64,000 nucleotides of DNA, taken from positions 84,112 to 148,111 of the forward strand of contig JAGAOZ010000021.1 of the NCBI GenBank assembly GCA_017623505.1, in the 5' to 3' direction. This DNA comes from Alistipes sp. GTDB taxonomy: Bacteria > Bacteroidota > Bacteroidia > Bacteroidales > Rikenellaceae. The notes beneath the pieces are model-generated. The model was not told the origin of the DNA. It ran no database searches and saw only the letters and a program-made list of their open reading frames with translations. Every line of letters starts with the position of its first letter. Position 1 is the stretch's first letter. Below are positions 15,700 to 23,726 of this stretch, piece after piece. The translations under genes were made by a program, and so were the position numbers.

Positions 15700-15707
15700 C
15701 AAATATA
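15700..15707 (-). promoter_or_regulatory. -7 element facing nadK
   Basis: TATATTTG on the minus strand, about 120 bp upstream of the nadK start in the nadK/pdxJ divergent region. Confidence 0.4.
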
Positions 15708-15715
15708 ACGAAATT

Positions 15716-16432
15716 ATGACAAAACTGAGTGTAAATGTAAATAAGATTGCCGTTCTGCGCAATTCGCGTGGTGGAAATTTACCAAATGTCGTGGATGTAT
15801 CACTTGATATCGAACGCTTTGGTGCTGAGGGTATTACCGTGCATCCTCGCCCCGATGCTCGTCATATTCGTTATAGTGATGTGCGTGATTTAAAGCGAGT
15901 TATCTCCACCGAGCTGAATGTTGAGGGTAATCCTATCCCAAGTTTTATTGATTTGGTTTTGGAGGTTTGCCCTGCTCAGGTGACCTTAGTGCCTGATGCT
16001 GAGGACGCTATCACCTCGTCGGCGGGTTGGGACACCATTGCAAATCGTCAATTTTTGACCGATGTGTGTGCTCGTTTCAAGGCGGCAGGCATCCGTACCT
16101 CAATCTTCGTAGCCCCTGATGCTGAGATGGTTGCGGGCGCGAAGGCGTGTGGCGCGGACCGTGTGGAGCTCTACACCGAAGCCTATGCCGCTGGTTATAA
16201 GGCAGATAGAGAGGCAGCTATCGCCCCTTATGTGGTTGCTGCCGAGAAGGCTCGCGAGGTTGGTTTGGGACTGAATGCCGGTCACGACCTGAGCCTTGTG
16301 AACTTGGCATATTTTGTTGAGCGCATACCTTGGTGTGATGAGGTCTCGATTGGCCACGCCCTGATTGCCGATGCCCTGTATTTGGGCTTGGAGAAGTGCG
16401 TTGCCGACTATCTGAAATGTTTAGGTAAATAA
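15716..16432 (+). CDS. pdxJ: Pyridoxine 5'-phosphate synthase
   Basis: This 238-residue TIM-barrel enzyme makes pyridoxine 5'-phosphate from 1-deoxyxylulose 5-phosphate and 3-amino-2-oxopropyl phosphate. Family segments visible are [15 protein letters not shown] at the start, [13 protein letters not shown] around residue 40 (phosphate and substrate contacts), [27 protein letters not shown] and [13 protein letters not shown]. The gene is followed after 25 bp by the CCA-type nucleotidyltransferase on the same strand. Confidence 0.95.
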   Translation: MTKLSVNVNKIAVLRNSRGGNLPNVVDVSLDIERFGAEGITVHPRPDARHIRYSDVRDLKRVISTELNVEGNPIPSFIDLVLEVCPAQVTLVPDAEDAITSSAGWDTIANRQFLTDVCARFKAAGIRTSIFVAPDAEMVAGAKACGADRVELYTEAYAAGYKADREAAIAPYVVAAEKAREVGLGLNAGHDLSLVNLAYFVERIPWCDEVSIGHALIADALYLGLEKCVADYLKCLGK

Positions 16433-16457
16433 TTGAAAACTAAGAATTTAGTGTAAT

Positions 16458-17885
16458 ATGACTATACCGACACCCCTTTCACAACCCCTCTTTAAGCATA
16501 TCTCTCGCATAGTGGATAAACTTGGCGTGGAGGCATACGTTGTGGGCGGCTATGTACGTGATTATTATCTGCGTCGCCCCTCGACCGATGTCGATGTTGT
16601 GGTTGTGGGTAGCGGTATCGAGGTGGCTGAGGCTTTGGGTCGTGAGGTGCACTCCAAAGTGTCGGTGTTTAAGCGTTTCGGTACGGCTATGGTGCGCGCC
16701 TATGGTGTTGAGGTTGAGTTTGTTGGAGCGCGTAAGGAGTCTTACAGCGAGGACTCTCGCAAGCCCTTCGTTGAGGCTGGCACGCTGCACGATGACCAGC
16801 TCCGCCGCGACTTTACAATCAATGCTATGGCGTGGTCGCTCAATGGCGAGCGGTATGGCGAGTTGGTAGACCCTTTTGAGGGTATGTTCGACTTGGAGGA
16901 TTGTATAATCCGTACCCCCTGCGACGCCGATATAACCTTCTCGGATGACCCTCTGCGTATGATGCGTGCCGTGAGGTTTGCTACGCAGTTGGGCTTCGAT
17001 ATTGACGATGAGACGTTCGAGGCTATCAAGCGAAACAAGGAGCGCATAGCGATTGTGTCAAAAGAGCGTATCATCGTGGAACTCAATAAGATACTCCTTT
17101 CGCCTGTCCCTTCGATGGGCTTTGATTTGTTGGAGGTGTCGGGCTTGTTGAAGCTTATCTTTCCGGAGGTGCACAACCTTTGCGGTGTGGAACGCGTTGG
17201 CAATCACGCCCACAAAGATAACTTCCGCCATACGCTGAAGGTGTTGGATAATGTGGCACGTCGCAGTGATGATTTATGGCTTCGCTGGGCTGCCCTGTTG
17301 CACGATATTGCCAAGCCTTTGACCAAGGCGTATGATACCCGCATAGGTTGGACCTTCCACCAGCACGAAGTCGTTGGTTCTAAGATGGTTCGCGATATAT
17401 TCCGTCGTATGAAGTTGCCGATGAACGAGCCGATGAAGTTTGTGCAGAAGATGGTCTATCTGCATCTTCGTCCTATCATCCTATCGGAGGATATGGTGAC
17501 AGATTCGGCGGTGCGTCGTCTGCTCTTTGAGGCGGGGGATGATGTGGAGTCGCTCATGACGTTGTGCGAGGCCGATATTACATCGGGCATTGACGCTAAG
17601 GTGAAGCGTTATATGGCTAATTTTGAGCTTGTTCGCCGCAAGATGAAGGATTTGGAGGAGCGTGACCGTGTGCGTAACTTCCAACCTCCGATTACGGGCG
17701 ATGTGATTATGCGTTGCTACGATTTGGCACCTTGTAACATCATAGGTGAGATTAAGGAGGTGATAAAGAATGCCATCCTCGACGGCGAGATTTCCAACTC
17801 ATACGCAGAGGCTTATGCCCTTATGGAGCGGGAGGCTGAGCGGCGTGGTTTGAAAAAAGTCCGAGACGTAATAGAGGGAGAGTAA
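16458..17885 (+). CDS. cca: CCA tRNA nucleotidyltransferase / HD-domain protein
   Basis: This 475-residue class II nucleotidyltransferase has the head motif GGYVRDYYLRRPSTDVDVVV near residue 30, containing GG and the metal-binding DVD. The RRDFTINAMAWSL block is near 115, the DDPLRMMRAVRFATQLGFDI motif near 160, and an HD domain with LHDIAKP near 280. The family adds or repairs the 3' CCA of tRNAs; the HD domain may have phosphatase or phosphodiesterase activity. The tRNA-His gene in this window does not encode its CCA end, which fits the need for this enzyme. The stop codon lies inside the terminator stem. Confidence 0.9.
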   Translation: MTIPTPLSQPLFKHISRIVDKLGVEAYVVGGYVRDYYLRRPSTDVDVVVVGSGIEVAEALGREVHSKVSVFKRFGTAMVRAYGVEVEFVGARKESYSEDSRKPFVEAGTLHDDQLRRDFTINAMAWSLNGERYGELVDPFEGMFDLEDCIIRTPCDADITFSDDPLRMMRAVRFATQLGFDIDDETFEAIKRNKERIAIVSKERIIVELNKILLSPVPSMGFDLLEVSGLLKLIFPEVHNLCGVERVGNHAHKDNFRHTLKVLDNVARRSDDLWLRWAALLHDIAKPLTKAYDTRIGWTFHQHEVVGSKMVRDIFRRMKLPMNEPMKFVQKMVYLHLRPIILSEDMVTDSAVRRLLFEAGDDVESLMTLCEADITSGIDAKVKRYMANFELVRRKMKDLEERDRVRNFQPPITGDVIMRCYDLAPCNIIGEIKEVIKNAILDGEISNSYAEAYALMEREAERRGLKKVRDVIEGE

Positions 17886-17900
17886 GCCTACTCTCCCTCT
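17873..17900. terminator. Symmetric hairpin between cca and ddh, containing the cca stop codon
   Basis: AGAGGGAGAGTA (17873-17884) pairs perfectly with TACTCTCCCTCT (17889-17900). The cca TAA is at 17883-17885. It sits between convergent genes; no long T run follows. Confidence 0.6.
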
Positions 17901-17918
17901 CATATTATATTGTATCTG

Positions 17919-18815
17919 TTATACCAAGCGGCGAATAATCTCCTCGCGTTCGCCTGCCAAGAAATCTATCACAGGAATCTCTATCATTGTGTAGCAACCC
18001 GGCTTCTGGCGCAATACGGCGCGTGCTCCTGCCACCAAAATCTGACTTGTCAAACCCGGATTGTCGATGCTCATATTGAACTCAAAACGCTGATTCTGCG
18101 TCTTGCCCGACACACCCTTGCGGACCATATTTACTCCGTGGCCCATATCCTTCAGAGCCTCGACGCTATCGACTTGGATGACGTGTGTCTCATCGTGTAT
18201 GAAATAGGCGTCAGTCTTGATTGCCTCAGCCACCTTTGCAAAGTCGTAACCCTCCTCCAGCTCGATGTAGACCATACGTCGGTGGATACCTGTGCCCACA
18301 GGAATAGTCATCGAAAGGGCCGCCTTGACACCTGCGATAGCCTTTACCGCGACGGTGTGGCCCATACTCATTCCCGGACCGAAGTTAGTGTAGGTGATGC
18401 CTTGTGGGGCGCAGACCTCCAACAGGGCTCTTACCACAGAGTCACTACCCGGGTCCCAGCCGGCAGAGATAAGCGATGCGGCGTTGTGCTCACGGGCAAT
18501 GACATCCAGACGGGCGCGCATATCGGCAATGCCTGTGTGAATATCGAAGCTATCGACAGTCGAGATACCCAACTTGAGTGCCGCCTCAGCACTCTGCTCA
18601 ACCAGACGTGATGGCGTACAGAGGATAGCGACATCGACGCCCTCCAACTGCTCCAATGAGCTGACAACCTTATATTTAGACTCTTCGCCCTGGGCCAATG
18701 ATGATGCGCGACGAACGATACCTGCAATCTCAAAATCGGTTGCTGCCTCAAGGGCTTCAACCACATACTTACCTATATTGCCGTAACCAACAACGGCAGC
18801 TCTAATCTTTTTCAT
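17919..18815 (-). CDS. ddh: meso-Diaminopimelate dehydrogenase
   Basis: This 298-residue NADPH-dependent enzyme forms meso-diaminopimelate directly from tetrahydrodipicolinate. The N-terminal Rossmann motif VVGYGNIGKYVVEALE is at about residues 7-22. Typical Ddh segments include ISAGWDPGSDSVVRALLE and the GPGMSMGHTVAVKAI substrate loop. The start at 18815 is preferred because the Rossmann fold begins a few residues after it; a longer frame adds ten residues. The product supplies both lysine and the meso-DAP of peptidoglycan, in agreement with the DNPR motif in MurE of this window. Confidence 0.93.
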   Translation of the reverse strand: MKKIRAAVVGYGNIGKYVVEALEAATDFEIAGIVRRASSLAQGEESKYKVVSSLEQLEGVDVAILCTPSRLVEQSAEAALKLGISTVDSFDIHTGIADMRARLDVIAREHNAASLISAGWDPGSDSVVRALLEVCAPQGITYTNFGPGMSMGHTVAVKAIAGVKAALSMTIPVGTGIHRRMVYIELEEGYDFAKVAEAIKTDAYFIHDETHVIQVDSVEALKDMGHGVNMVRKGVSGKTQNQRFEFNMSIDNPGLTSQILVAGARAVLRQKPGCYTMIEIPVIDFLAGEREEIIRRLV

Positions 18816-18891
18816 ATCTACAAGATTTTTGTAATTCACTTGCAAATATAATTCATTTTTTGGCAGAGTTGTCGAAAAAAAATAAAAAAAA

Positions 18892-18917
18892 AGACTCCCG
18901 AAAGAGCCTTTTTATAT
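18892..18917 (-). terminator. Terminator of the AspT/YidE-type transporter gene
   Basis: On the minus strand AAAAAGGCTC pairs with GAGTCTTTTT around a short loop and is followed by T residues. Confidence 0.75.
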
Positions 18918-18941
18918 CAGCGAACCTATGACGGTTGTGCG

Positions 18942-20621
18942 TTATGCAAAAATCAGAATGAGCAGCTGTGCCGCTAAAACTCTGAGGAACATAGACAGCG
19001 GATAAACCGTAGCGTAACCTACTGAAGGAGCGTCGGTTGCCGTCTGCTCGGATGAGAAAGCCAACGCCGGTGGGTTGGTCGAAGCTCCCGACAAAACACC
19101 TATGAGGGTGTAGTAGTTGATGCCGAAGAGTCGCTTGCCGATAACACCTGCTATGAGTAGCGGAATGACGGTGATGGCTGCACCATAGAGAATCCAGATG
19201 TAACCGCCCTCGGTTACCGTCCTTACGAAATTCTCGCCCGCACCCAATCCGACACCGGCCAAGAAGAGCGATATGCCGACCTCACGCAACATCAGATTGG
19301 CACTCATGGTGGTATAGGTAACCATCTTATAATTAGGACCGTAGCGACCTATCAAAAGTGCTATGATAAGTGGACCTCCCGCCAAACCCAACTTGACGGG
19401 CTGAGGTATTCCCGGCAGTGAGAATGAGATGCTACCCAAGATAACTCCCAAAGCGATACCGATAAAGATAGGGATAAGGTTTGGATGGCGCAGACGCTTC
19501 AGCGAGTTACCGAAACGTTGCTCTGCCTGCAAGACAGAGAGTTCAGGACCTACGACAGTAACCCTATCGCCAAGTTGTAGCTGAAGGTTTCCTGCGGCAA
19601 CCAAGTCGATGCCGGCACGGTTTACGCGTGTGATAGTAACGCCACACGATGAGCGTATCTGCAAGTCAGAGAGTCGCTTACCGTTGAGCTCGGGTTTGGT
19701 GATAAGGATGCGGCGCGAAATCATATCCTTCGACAAGTCGTGCCAATTCATCGTAATCTCCTCACCGACCATAGTCACGATAGCCTCAGTGTCAGCAGGT
19801 GACGAGACAACCAAAATCTTATCCTCAAGATGTAGTATTGTCGCAGCGTTGGCAAGCTCAGGCTCCGCCTCGCCATGTGAGATACGTGAGACGACAAACT
19901 CGCGGTTGAGCAGTGTGTGGAGCTCGGCAACACTCTTACCGTCGATAGCGCGGTTGGTTATCTTGATAGAGGTGCGTATCGTTGTAGGGTTGCGATGTGC
20001 ATCGGCTCCTGCACCAGCCTCCTGCTCCTCGGCTTTGGTGTTGATGCGTAGCAGGTGACGCAGTAACAAGATAGTGAGAATAGCACCGATGACACCCAAA
20101 GGGTAGGCTACGGCATAACCTGTGGCCATATCTGCCGCCTGCGCTCCGTTGTTCATATCGCTATATGCCTGCTGGGCAGCACCCAGTCCCGGGGTGTTTG
20201 TCACAGCTCCCGACATCACGCCGACCATAGTTGTAATATCCAAGTCGGTGATGTAGTAGAGTGCAATGGTAGTGGCTACACCCAACAGTACTACGATGAT
20301 TGCCAGCTGATTAAGGCGCACTCCTCCCTCGCGGAACGAGGAGAAGAAACCCGGACCAACCTGCAAGCCGATAGAGTAGACGAACAGAATCAGACCAAAC
20401 TCCTTGAGGAAATGCATCAACTCGGCGTCGATACTCATCCCGAAGTGTGAGAAGGCAATACCCGCAAAGAGAATACCCGTAACACCCAACGAGATACCCG
20501 CAATCTTAATCTTGCCCAGCATAACTCCCAGCGAAATAACCACAGCCAATATCAGTATTGAATGGGCTATACCACCGCTCCAAGCATCGCTGCCGCAAAA
20601 TAACTCTCTGAAGAAATCCAT
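18942..20621 (-). CDS. AspT/YidE/YbjL-type transporter with two TrkA-C domains
   Basis: This 559-residue inner-membrane protein has the duplicated architecture of the aspartate:alanine antiporter family. There are five or six hydrophobic segments (residues 15-190), two RCK-C/TrkA-C regulatory domains (about 210-375, for example VVSRISHGEAEPELANAATI), then a second membrane half. Each half carries the family repeat: GVMSGAVTNTPGLGAAQQAY and GVLSGASTNPPALAFSSEQT. The substrate cannot be read from sequence; dicarboxylates and amino acids are known for relatives. It is transcribed alone, with a structured leader that overlaps a tRNA-Ser-like sequence. Confidence 0.88.
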   Translation of the reverse strand: MDFFRELFCGSDAWSGGIAHSILILAVVISLGVMLGKIKIAGISLGVTGILFAGIAFSHFGMSIDAELMHFLKEFGLILFVYSIGLQVGPGFFSSFREGGVRLNQLAIIVVLLGVATTIALYYITDLDITTMVGVMSGAVTNTPGLGAAQQAYSDMNNGAQAADMATGYAVAYPLGVIGAILTILLLRHLLRINTKAEEQEAGAGADAHRNPTTIRTSIKITNRAIDGKSVAELHTLLNREFVVSRISHGEAEPELANAATILHLEDKILVVSSPADTEAIVTMVGEEITMNWHDLSKDMISRRILITKPELNGKRLSDLQIRSSCGVTITRVNRAGIDLVAAGNLQLQLGDRVTVVGPELSVLQAEQRFGNSLKRLRHPNLIPIFIGIALGVILGSISFSLPGIPQPVKLGLAGGPLIIALLIGRYGPNYKMVTYTTMSANLMLREVGISLFLAGVGLGAGENFVRTVTEGGYIWILYGAAITVIPLLIAGVIGKRLFGINYYTLIGVLSGASTNPPALAFSSEQTATDAPSVGYATVYPLSMFLRVLAAQLLILIFA

Positions 20622-20638
20622 AACTCAAAATTTTAGTC

Positions 20639-20681
20639 GGAGAGGTGGCTGAGCCCATTGCAGAATGGACAAACTCTCCGC
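20639..20681 (+). other. tRNA-Ser-like fragment within the transporter leader
   Basis: The first 15 nt, GGAGAGGTGGCTGAG, match the 5' end typical of Bacteroidales tRNA-Ser, and the last nine, ACTCTCCGC, match its 3' acceptor end. The middle, including the anticodon, variable and T arms, is missing, so it cannot be a functional tRNA. Read on the minus strand, it is part of the transporter leader and can fold as CGGAGAG/CTCTCCG around CCATT-ctgc-AATGG. The flanking GTCGG and CCGAC could form an alternative pairing. It may be a deleted tRNA gene or a cis-regulatory element that only resembles one. Confidence 0.5.
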
Positions 20682-20701
20682 TTAAACCTACTAACCGACG
20701 G

Positions 20702-20709
20702 CAAAGGTA
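20702..20709 (-). promoter_or_regulatory. -7 element of the transporter gene
   Basis: TACCTTTG on the minus strand predicts a start near 20695 and a leader of about 75 nt containing the tRNA-Ser-like fold. Confidence 0.55.
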
Positions 20710-20854
20710 GTTATTTATTTGATAGGGTGACATCTTTTAGGTAAAATATTTTAAAATTTTTTAGAAAATAAGGCTGTTGTCCTGTTTTGTCTTGATTTTT
20801 TGGCTGTTTGGTCGTGTACAAAAAAGCTTGGACGAGGAGAAAATATCGCATAAA

Positions 20855-20886
20855 TTGGAATTTTACGGGAATAAATAGTACATTTG
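20855..20886 (+). promoter_or_regulatory. Promoter of the SGNH-MBOAT pair
   Basis: TTG at 20855-20857 and TACATTTG at 20879-20886 with a 21-bp spacer. Nothing else is seen in 20711-20956. Confidence 0.7.
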
Positions 20887-20956
20887 TCGCCTGAAACCTC
20901 GCCCAAAATACACGTTGGGTAGATAACAAAATGTTTTTGACAGCAAAAAAGAAACG

Positions 20957-21739
20957 ATGAAACACCCATACATAGGTCTTTGGTCGCTGCTTGCAGTGAG
21001 TTTTATACTCTTCTTTTCACTTTCGGCATTCGGTACGATAACCATCGGCGGGGTAGAGTTGCACTCCTCGCAGATGTACGATGAGCTGACACGTGAGCCG
21101 GAGCCGCAGAATCCATTTGAGGAGCTCTATGTAGAGCGGGATAGTTGCGCAGTGGAGCAGAAGCCCCAGATTGATACTCTGCCTCAGAGAATCTTGCTTG
21201 TGGGTGACTCGATGCTCGAAGGTCTGTCGCCCCGTATGGCGGCGTATGCTGAGCATAACGGCCACACGCTCTACACGGTGATATGGTACGGCTCGACCTC
21301 AAAGACATGGGGCTCGACAACACGACTCAAGGATTATATAGCCGAGTATGAGCCGACCTACGTATTTGTTGCGCTAGGAGCTAACGAACTCTTTGTGCGC
21401 GACATTAAGAAGAGCCGCGACAAGTATGTGAAAAACATAATCGAGCAGTTGGGAGATGTAGATTATCTGTGGATTGGTCCTCCAAACTGGAAGGAGGATA
21501 CAGGTATCAACGACTTGATTCGCAGCAACACGCCGCGAGGAAAATTCTTCCTAAGTAAAGATATGCATTTCGATAGAGCTAAGGACCGTATGCACCCGAC
21601 TCGCAACGCTGCGGCTAAGTGGTTTGACAGCATAGCGCGCTGGATGCCCGAATATTCGACACACCCTATTAAGTTGGAGGTGCCGGAGGTAGCCAAGGCA
21701 CAGCCTGAGAAGATCATAATCCATCAACCACAAAATTAG
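20957..21739 (+). CDS. SGNH/GDSL-family hydrolase (DUF459-like), extracytoplasmic
   Basis: This 260-residue protein has an N-terminal membrane segment (about residues 8-30), a short Glu/Pro-rich linker and an SGNH domain from about 75. Block I is ILLVGDSMLEG with the nucleophilic Ser, block III is VALGANEL, and the catalytic Asp-His pair is DRMHP near residue 213. Such proteins act as O-acetyltransferase or acetylesterase partners in the periplasm. The MBOAT gene begins 2 bp after the stop codon, so the two are almost certainly made together and probably O-acetylate a cell-surface polysaccharide. The polymer is unknown. Confidence 0.82.
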   Translation: MKHPYIGLWSLLAVSFILFFSLSAFGTITIGGVELHSSQMYDELTREPEPQNPFEELYVERDSCAVEQKPQIDTLPQRILLVGDSMLEGLSPRMAAYAEHNGHTLYTVIWYGSTSKTWGSTTRLKDYIAEYEPTYVFVALGANELFVRDIKKSRDKYVKNIIEQLGDVDYLWIGPPNWKEDTGINDLIRSNTPRGKFFLSKDMHFDRAKDRMHPTRNAAAKWFDSIARWMPEYSTHPIKLEVPEVAKAQPEKIIIHQPQN

Positions 21740-21741
21740 TT

Positions 21742-23214
21742 ATGGATTTATCGTTGCTGTGGCATAACATCACCTCGTTACTCTCATATTCTCCTGAGAG
21801 CCCGATGATATTCTCGTCGGGAACATTCTGGGCGTTGTTCCTGCTCTTTATGCCACTGTATGCCCTGCTGAAGAACTCGCGCTACAAGATGATGCTCTTT
21901 GTGGTGGCCTTCAGCCTATACTTCTACTATAAATCAAGCGGTTGGTTCTTCCTGCTGCTCGTCGGCACGTCGCTTTTCGACTGGACACTATCGCGAGTGC
22001 TCGTGAAACGGGCGAAGGAGTGGCAGCGCAAGCTATGTGTGGCAATATCTATTGTTGCATCACTCGGCGTGCTCTGCTATTTCAAGTATGCAAACTTCTT
22101 CCTGGAGAATTGGGCGCAGATTGTGGGCGACAACTTCCAGCCACTCGATATTATCTTGCCGGTGGGAATTTCGTTCTATACCTTCCAGTCGATAAGTTAT
22201 ATCGTCGATGTCTATCGCGGCAGGGTTGCGCCGACGGATAGTTGGCTCGAATATGCTTTCTTCCTGTCGTTCTTCCCGGCGTTGGTTGCAGGACCTATTG
22301 TTCGTGCCGACTATTTCCTGCCACAGGTCAAGCAGAACAGACGAGCGTTGCCTAACGAGATATGGCTCGGTATGTGGCTGATTCTGCTGGGCGTGCTGAA
22401 AAAAGCATTGATAGCCGACTATATCTCGCAATACAATGACTTGGTGTTCGTGCAGCCTGAGGTATATCAGGGTGTGGAGAGCCTGATGGGTGTTGTGGGC
22501 TATACAATGCAGATTTATTGCGATTTTTCGGGTTACTCGGATATGGCGATAGGTATAGCCTTGATAATGGGCTTCCGCCTCAGCCCCAACTTCAATTTCC
22601 CATATAAATCGACCAACCTCACGGAGTTTTGGCATAGGTGGCACATCTCGCTTTCGTCGTGGCTGCGCGACTATGTATATATTCCGCTGGGCGGCAATCG
22701 CAAGGGTGCGATACGTACCTACGTGAATAACTTTTTGACGATGCTTATAGGCGGTCTGTGGCACGGCGCATCGTGGAAATTTGTCTTTTGGGGAGCGATG
22801 CACGGCGTAGGACTTGCTGTGCATAAGCTGTTTAAGCCGCTGCTGAAGGGTATACCCGACAATTGGGCGGTCAAGACGCTATCGTGGCTATTGACAATTA
22901 GCTGTGTGGCCTTCTTGTGGATATTCTTCCGCGCCGACAGCTGGAGCGATGCGTGGTTTATCACGACGAATATCTTTACAAACTTCCACGCCGACTATCT
23001 GCCAGTTTTTCTTCAGGTGCGCTATGTGTGGTGTATCTTTATGGCGTTGTTAATCGCGGCTCACGCTATGCCGGAGGGGTGGTGGAGTCGTATGGGCGAG
23101 AGATTTGTTCGTGCGCCGTGGATAGTCAAGCTATTGGTTTTTGTGGTTGTGGTGCAACTGGTGTTGCAATTTAAGAGCGAGGAGGTTACTCCGTTTATAT
23201 ATTTTCAGTTCTAA
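21742..23214 (+). CDS. MBOAT-family O-acyltransferase (AlgI/DltB-like)
   Basis: This 490-residue polytopic protein shows the MBOAT signatures: ILPVGISFYTFQSISYIVDVYRG near residue 140, FHRWHISLSSWLRDYVYIPLGGNRKG-like sequence near 295 (here beginning with WHRW), and the invariant His in GGLWHGASWKFVFWGAMHG near 337. It should move an acyl group, usually acetyl, across the inner membrane to its SGNH partner encoded immediately upstream. This AlgI-plus-SGNH arrangement is known for O-acetylation of alginate, cellulose and other exopolysaccharides. Confidence 0.92.
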   Translation: MDLSLLWHNITSLLSYSPESPMIFSSGTFWALFLLFMPLYALLKNSRYKMMLFVVAFSLYFYYKSSGWFFLLLVGTSLFDWTLSRVLVKRAKEWQRKLCVAISIVASLGVLCYFKYANFFLENWAQIVGDNFQPLDIILPVGISFYTFQSISYIVDVYRGRVAPTDSWLEYAFFLSFFPALVAGPIVRADYFLPQVKQNRRALPNEIWLGMWLILLGVLKKALIADYISQYNDLVFVQPEVYQGVESLMGVVGYTMQIYCDFSGYSDMAIGIALIMGFRLSPNFNFPYKSTNLTEFWHRWHISLSSWLRDYVYIPLGGNRKGAIRTYVNNFLTMLIGGLWHGASWKFVFWGAMHGVGLAVHKLFKPLLKGIPDNWAVKTLSWLLTISCVAFLWIFFRADSWSDAWFITTNIFTNFHADYLPVFLQVRYVWCIFMALLIAAHAMPEGWWSRMGERFVRAPWIVKLLVFVVVVQLVLQFKSEEVTPFIYFQF

Positions 23215-23237
23215 ACGTGTTGCGTGACTTATACAAT

Positions 23238-23275
23238 AGGAGGCTGTCCAACAAGTAGTGTTGCGACAGCCTCCT
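23238..23275. terminator. Terminator after the MBOAT gene
   Basis: AGGAGGCTGTC-CAACA pairs with TGTTG-c-GACAGCCTCCT. A smaller inverted repeat, TTAAGGGA/TCCCTTAA (23295-23317), lies at the 3' end of the opposing lipoprotein gene. Confidence 0.8.
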
Positions 23276-23317
23276 GTGCCTTAAAGTCAAAGATTTAAGG
23301 GAGTTTTAATCCCTTAA

Positions 23318-23581
23318 TTACATATATTCAAGCCTAAACTCTGCCTCGGCATCCTCTAATTGCTTGTTATAGTATTCGAGCTCCTCCTCGTTGAGCTTGG
23401 CACGAAAATCACGGTCTTCTTTTGTAATCTGGTCCAAAAGAATCCAGTCACGACTCAATTCAGCATAGGTCGATTGTTCGGCTATGTAGCGTGCTTTGTT
23501 GGCAATCTCCTCCTTAGAGGGGGCGCAAGCCACAAACGCAACGGTTATAGCAACAGCCACGATAGTGAACAATCGTTTCAT
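23318..23581 (-). CDS. Small lipoprotein of unknown function
   Basis: This 87-residue protein begins MKRLFTIVAVAITVAFVAC, a lipoprotein signal with Cys19 as the predicted modified residue. The mature part is about 68 residues, highly charged and predicted helical, with many Glu and Lys. I do not recognise a family. It resembles the 84-residue lipoprotein at 60626-60880 in size, charge and layout but not clearly in sequence. It is transcribed alone; a TAACTTTG -7 element lies on the minus strand at 23621-23614. Confidence 0.7.
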   Translation of the reverse strand: MKRLFTIVAVAITVAFVACAPSKEEIANKARYIAEQSTYAELSRDWILLDQITKEDRDFRAKLNEEELEYYNKQLEDAEAEFRLEYM

Positions 23582-23694
23582 AATAGTAAAGTTTTAGAAA
23601 TAGTAATCATAAGCAAAGTTAAACAAATATTTGTTAAAAATCTTAGTCTAATGTTTTTTTTGTTCGTCAGACACTCTTTTTATACACTTTTGAT

Positions 23695-23702
23695 TACTTT
23701 TG
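23695..23702 (+). promoter_or_regulatory. -7 element of the acyltransferase-3 gene
   Basis: TACTTTTG overlaps the longest possible start codon (23700), so translation must begin later, at 23727. Confidence 0.6.
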
Positions 23703-23726
23703 TCTATTATTCTAATATCATCTACA

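Noticed and set aside
20711-20956. Several overlapping minus-strand frames upstream of the SGNH gene
   Set aside because: They are A/T-rich, overlap each other and a good plus-strand promoter, and show no protein character.
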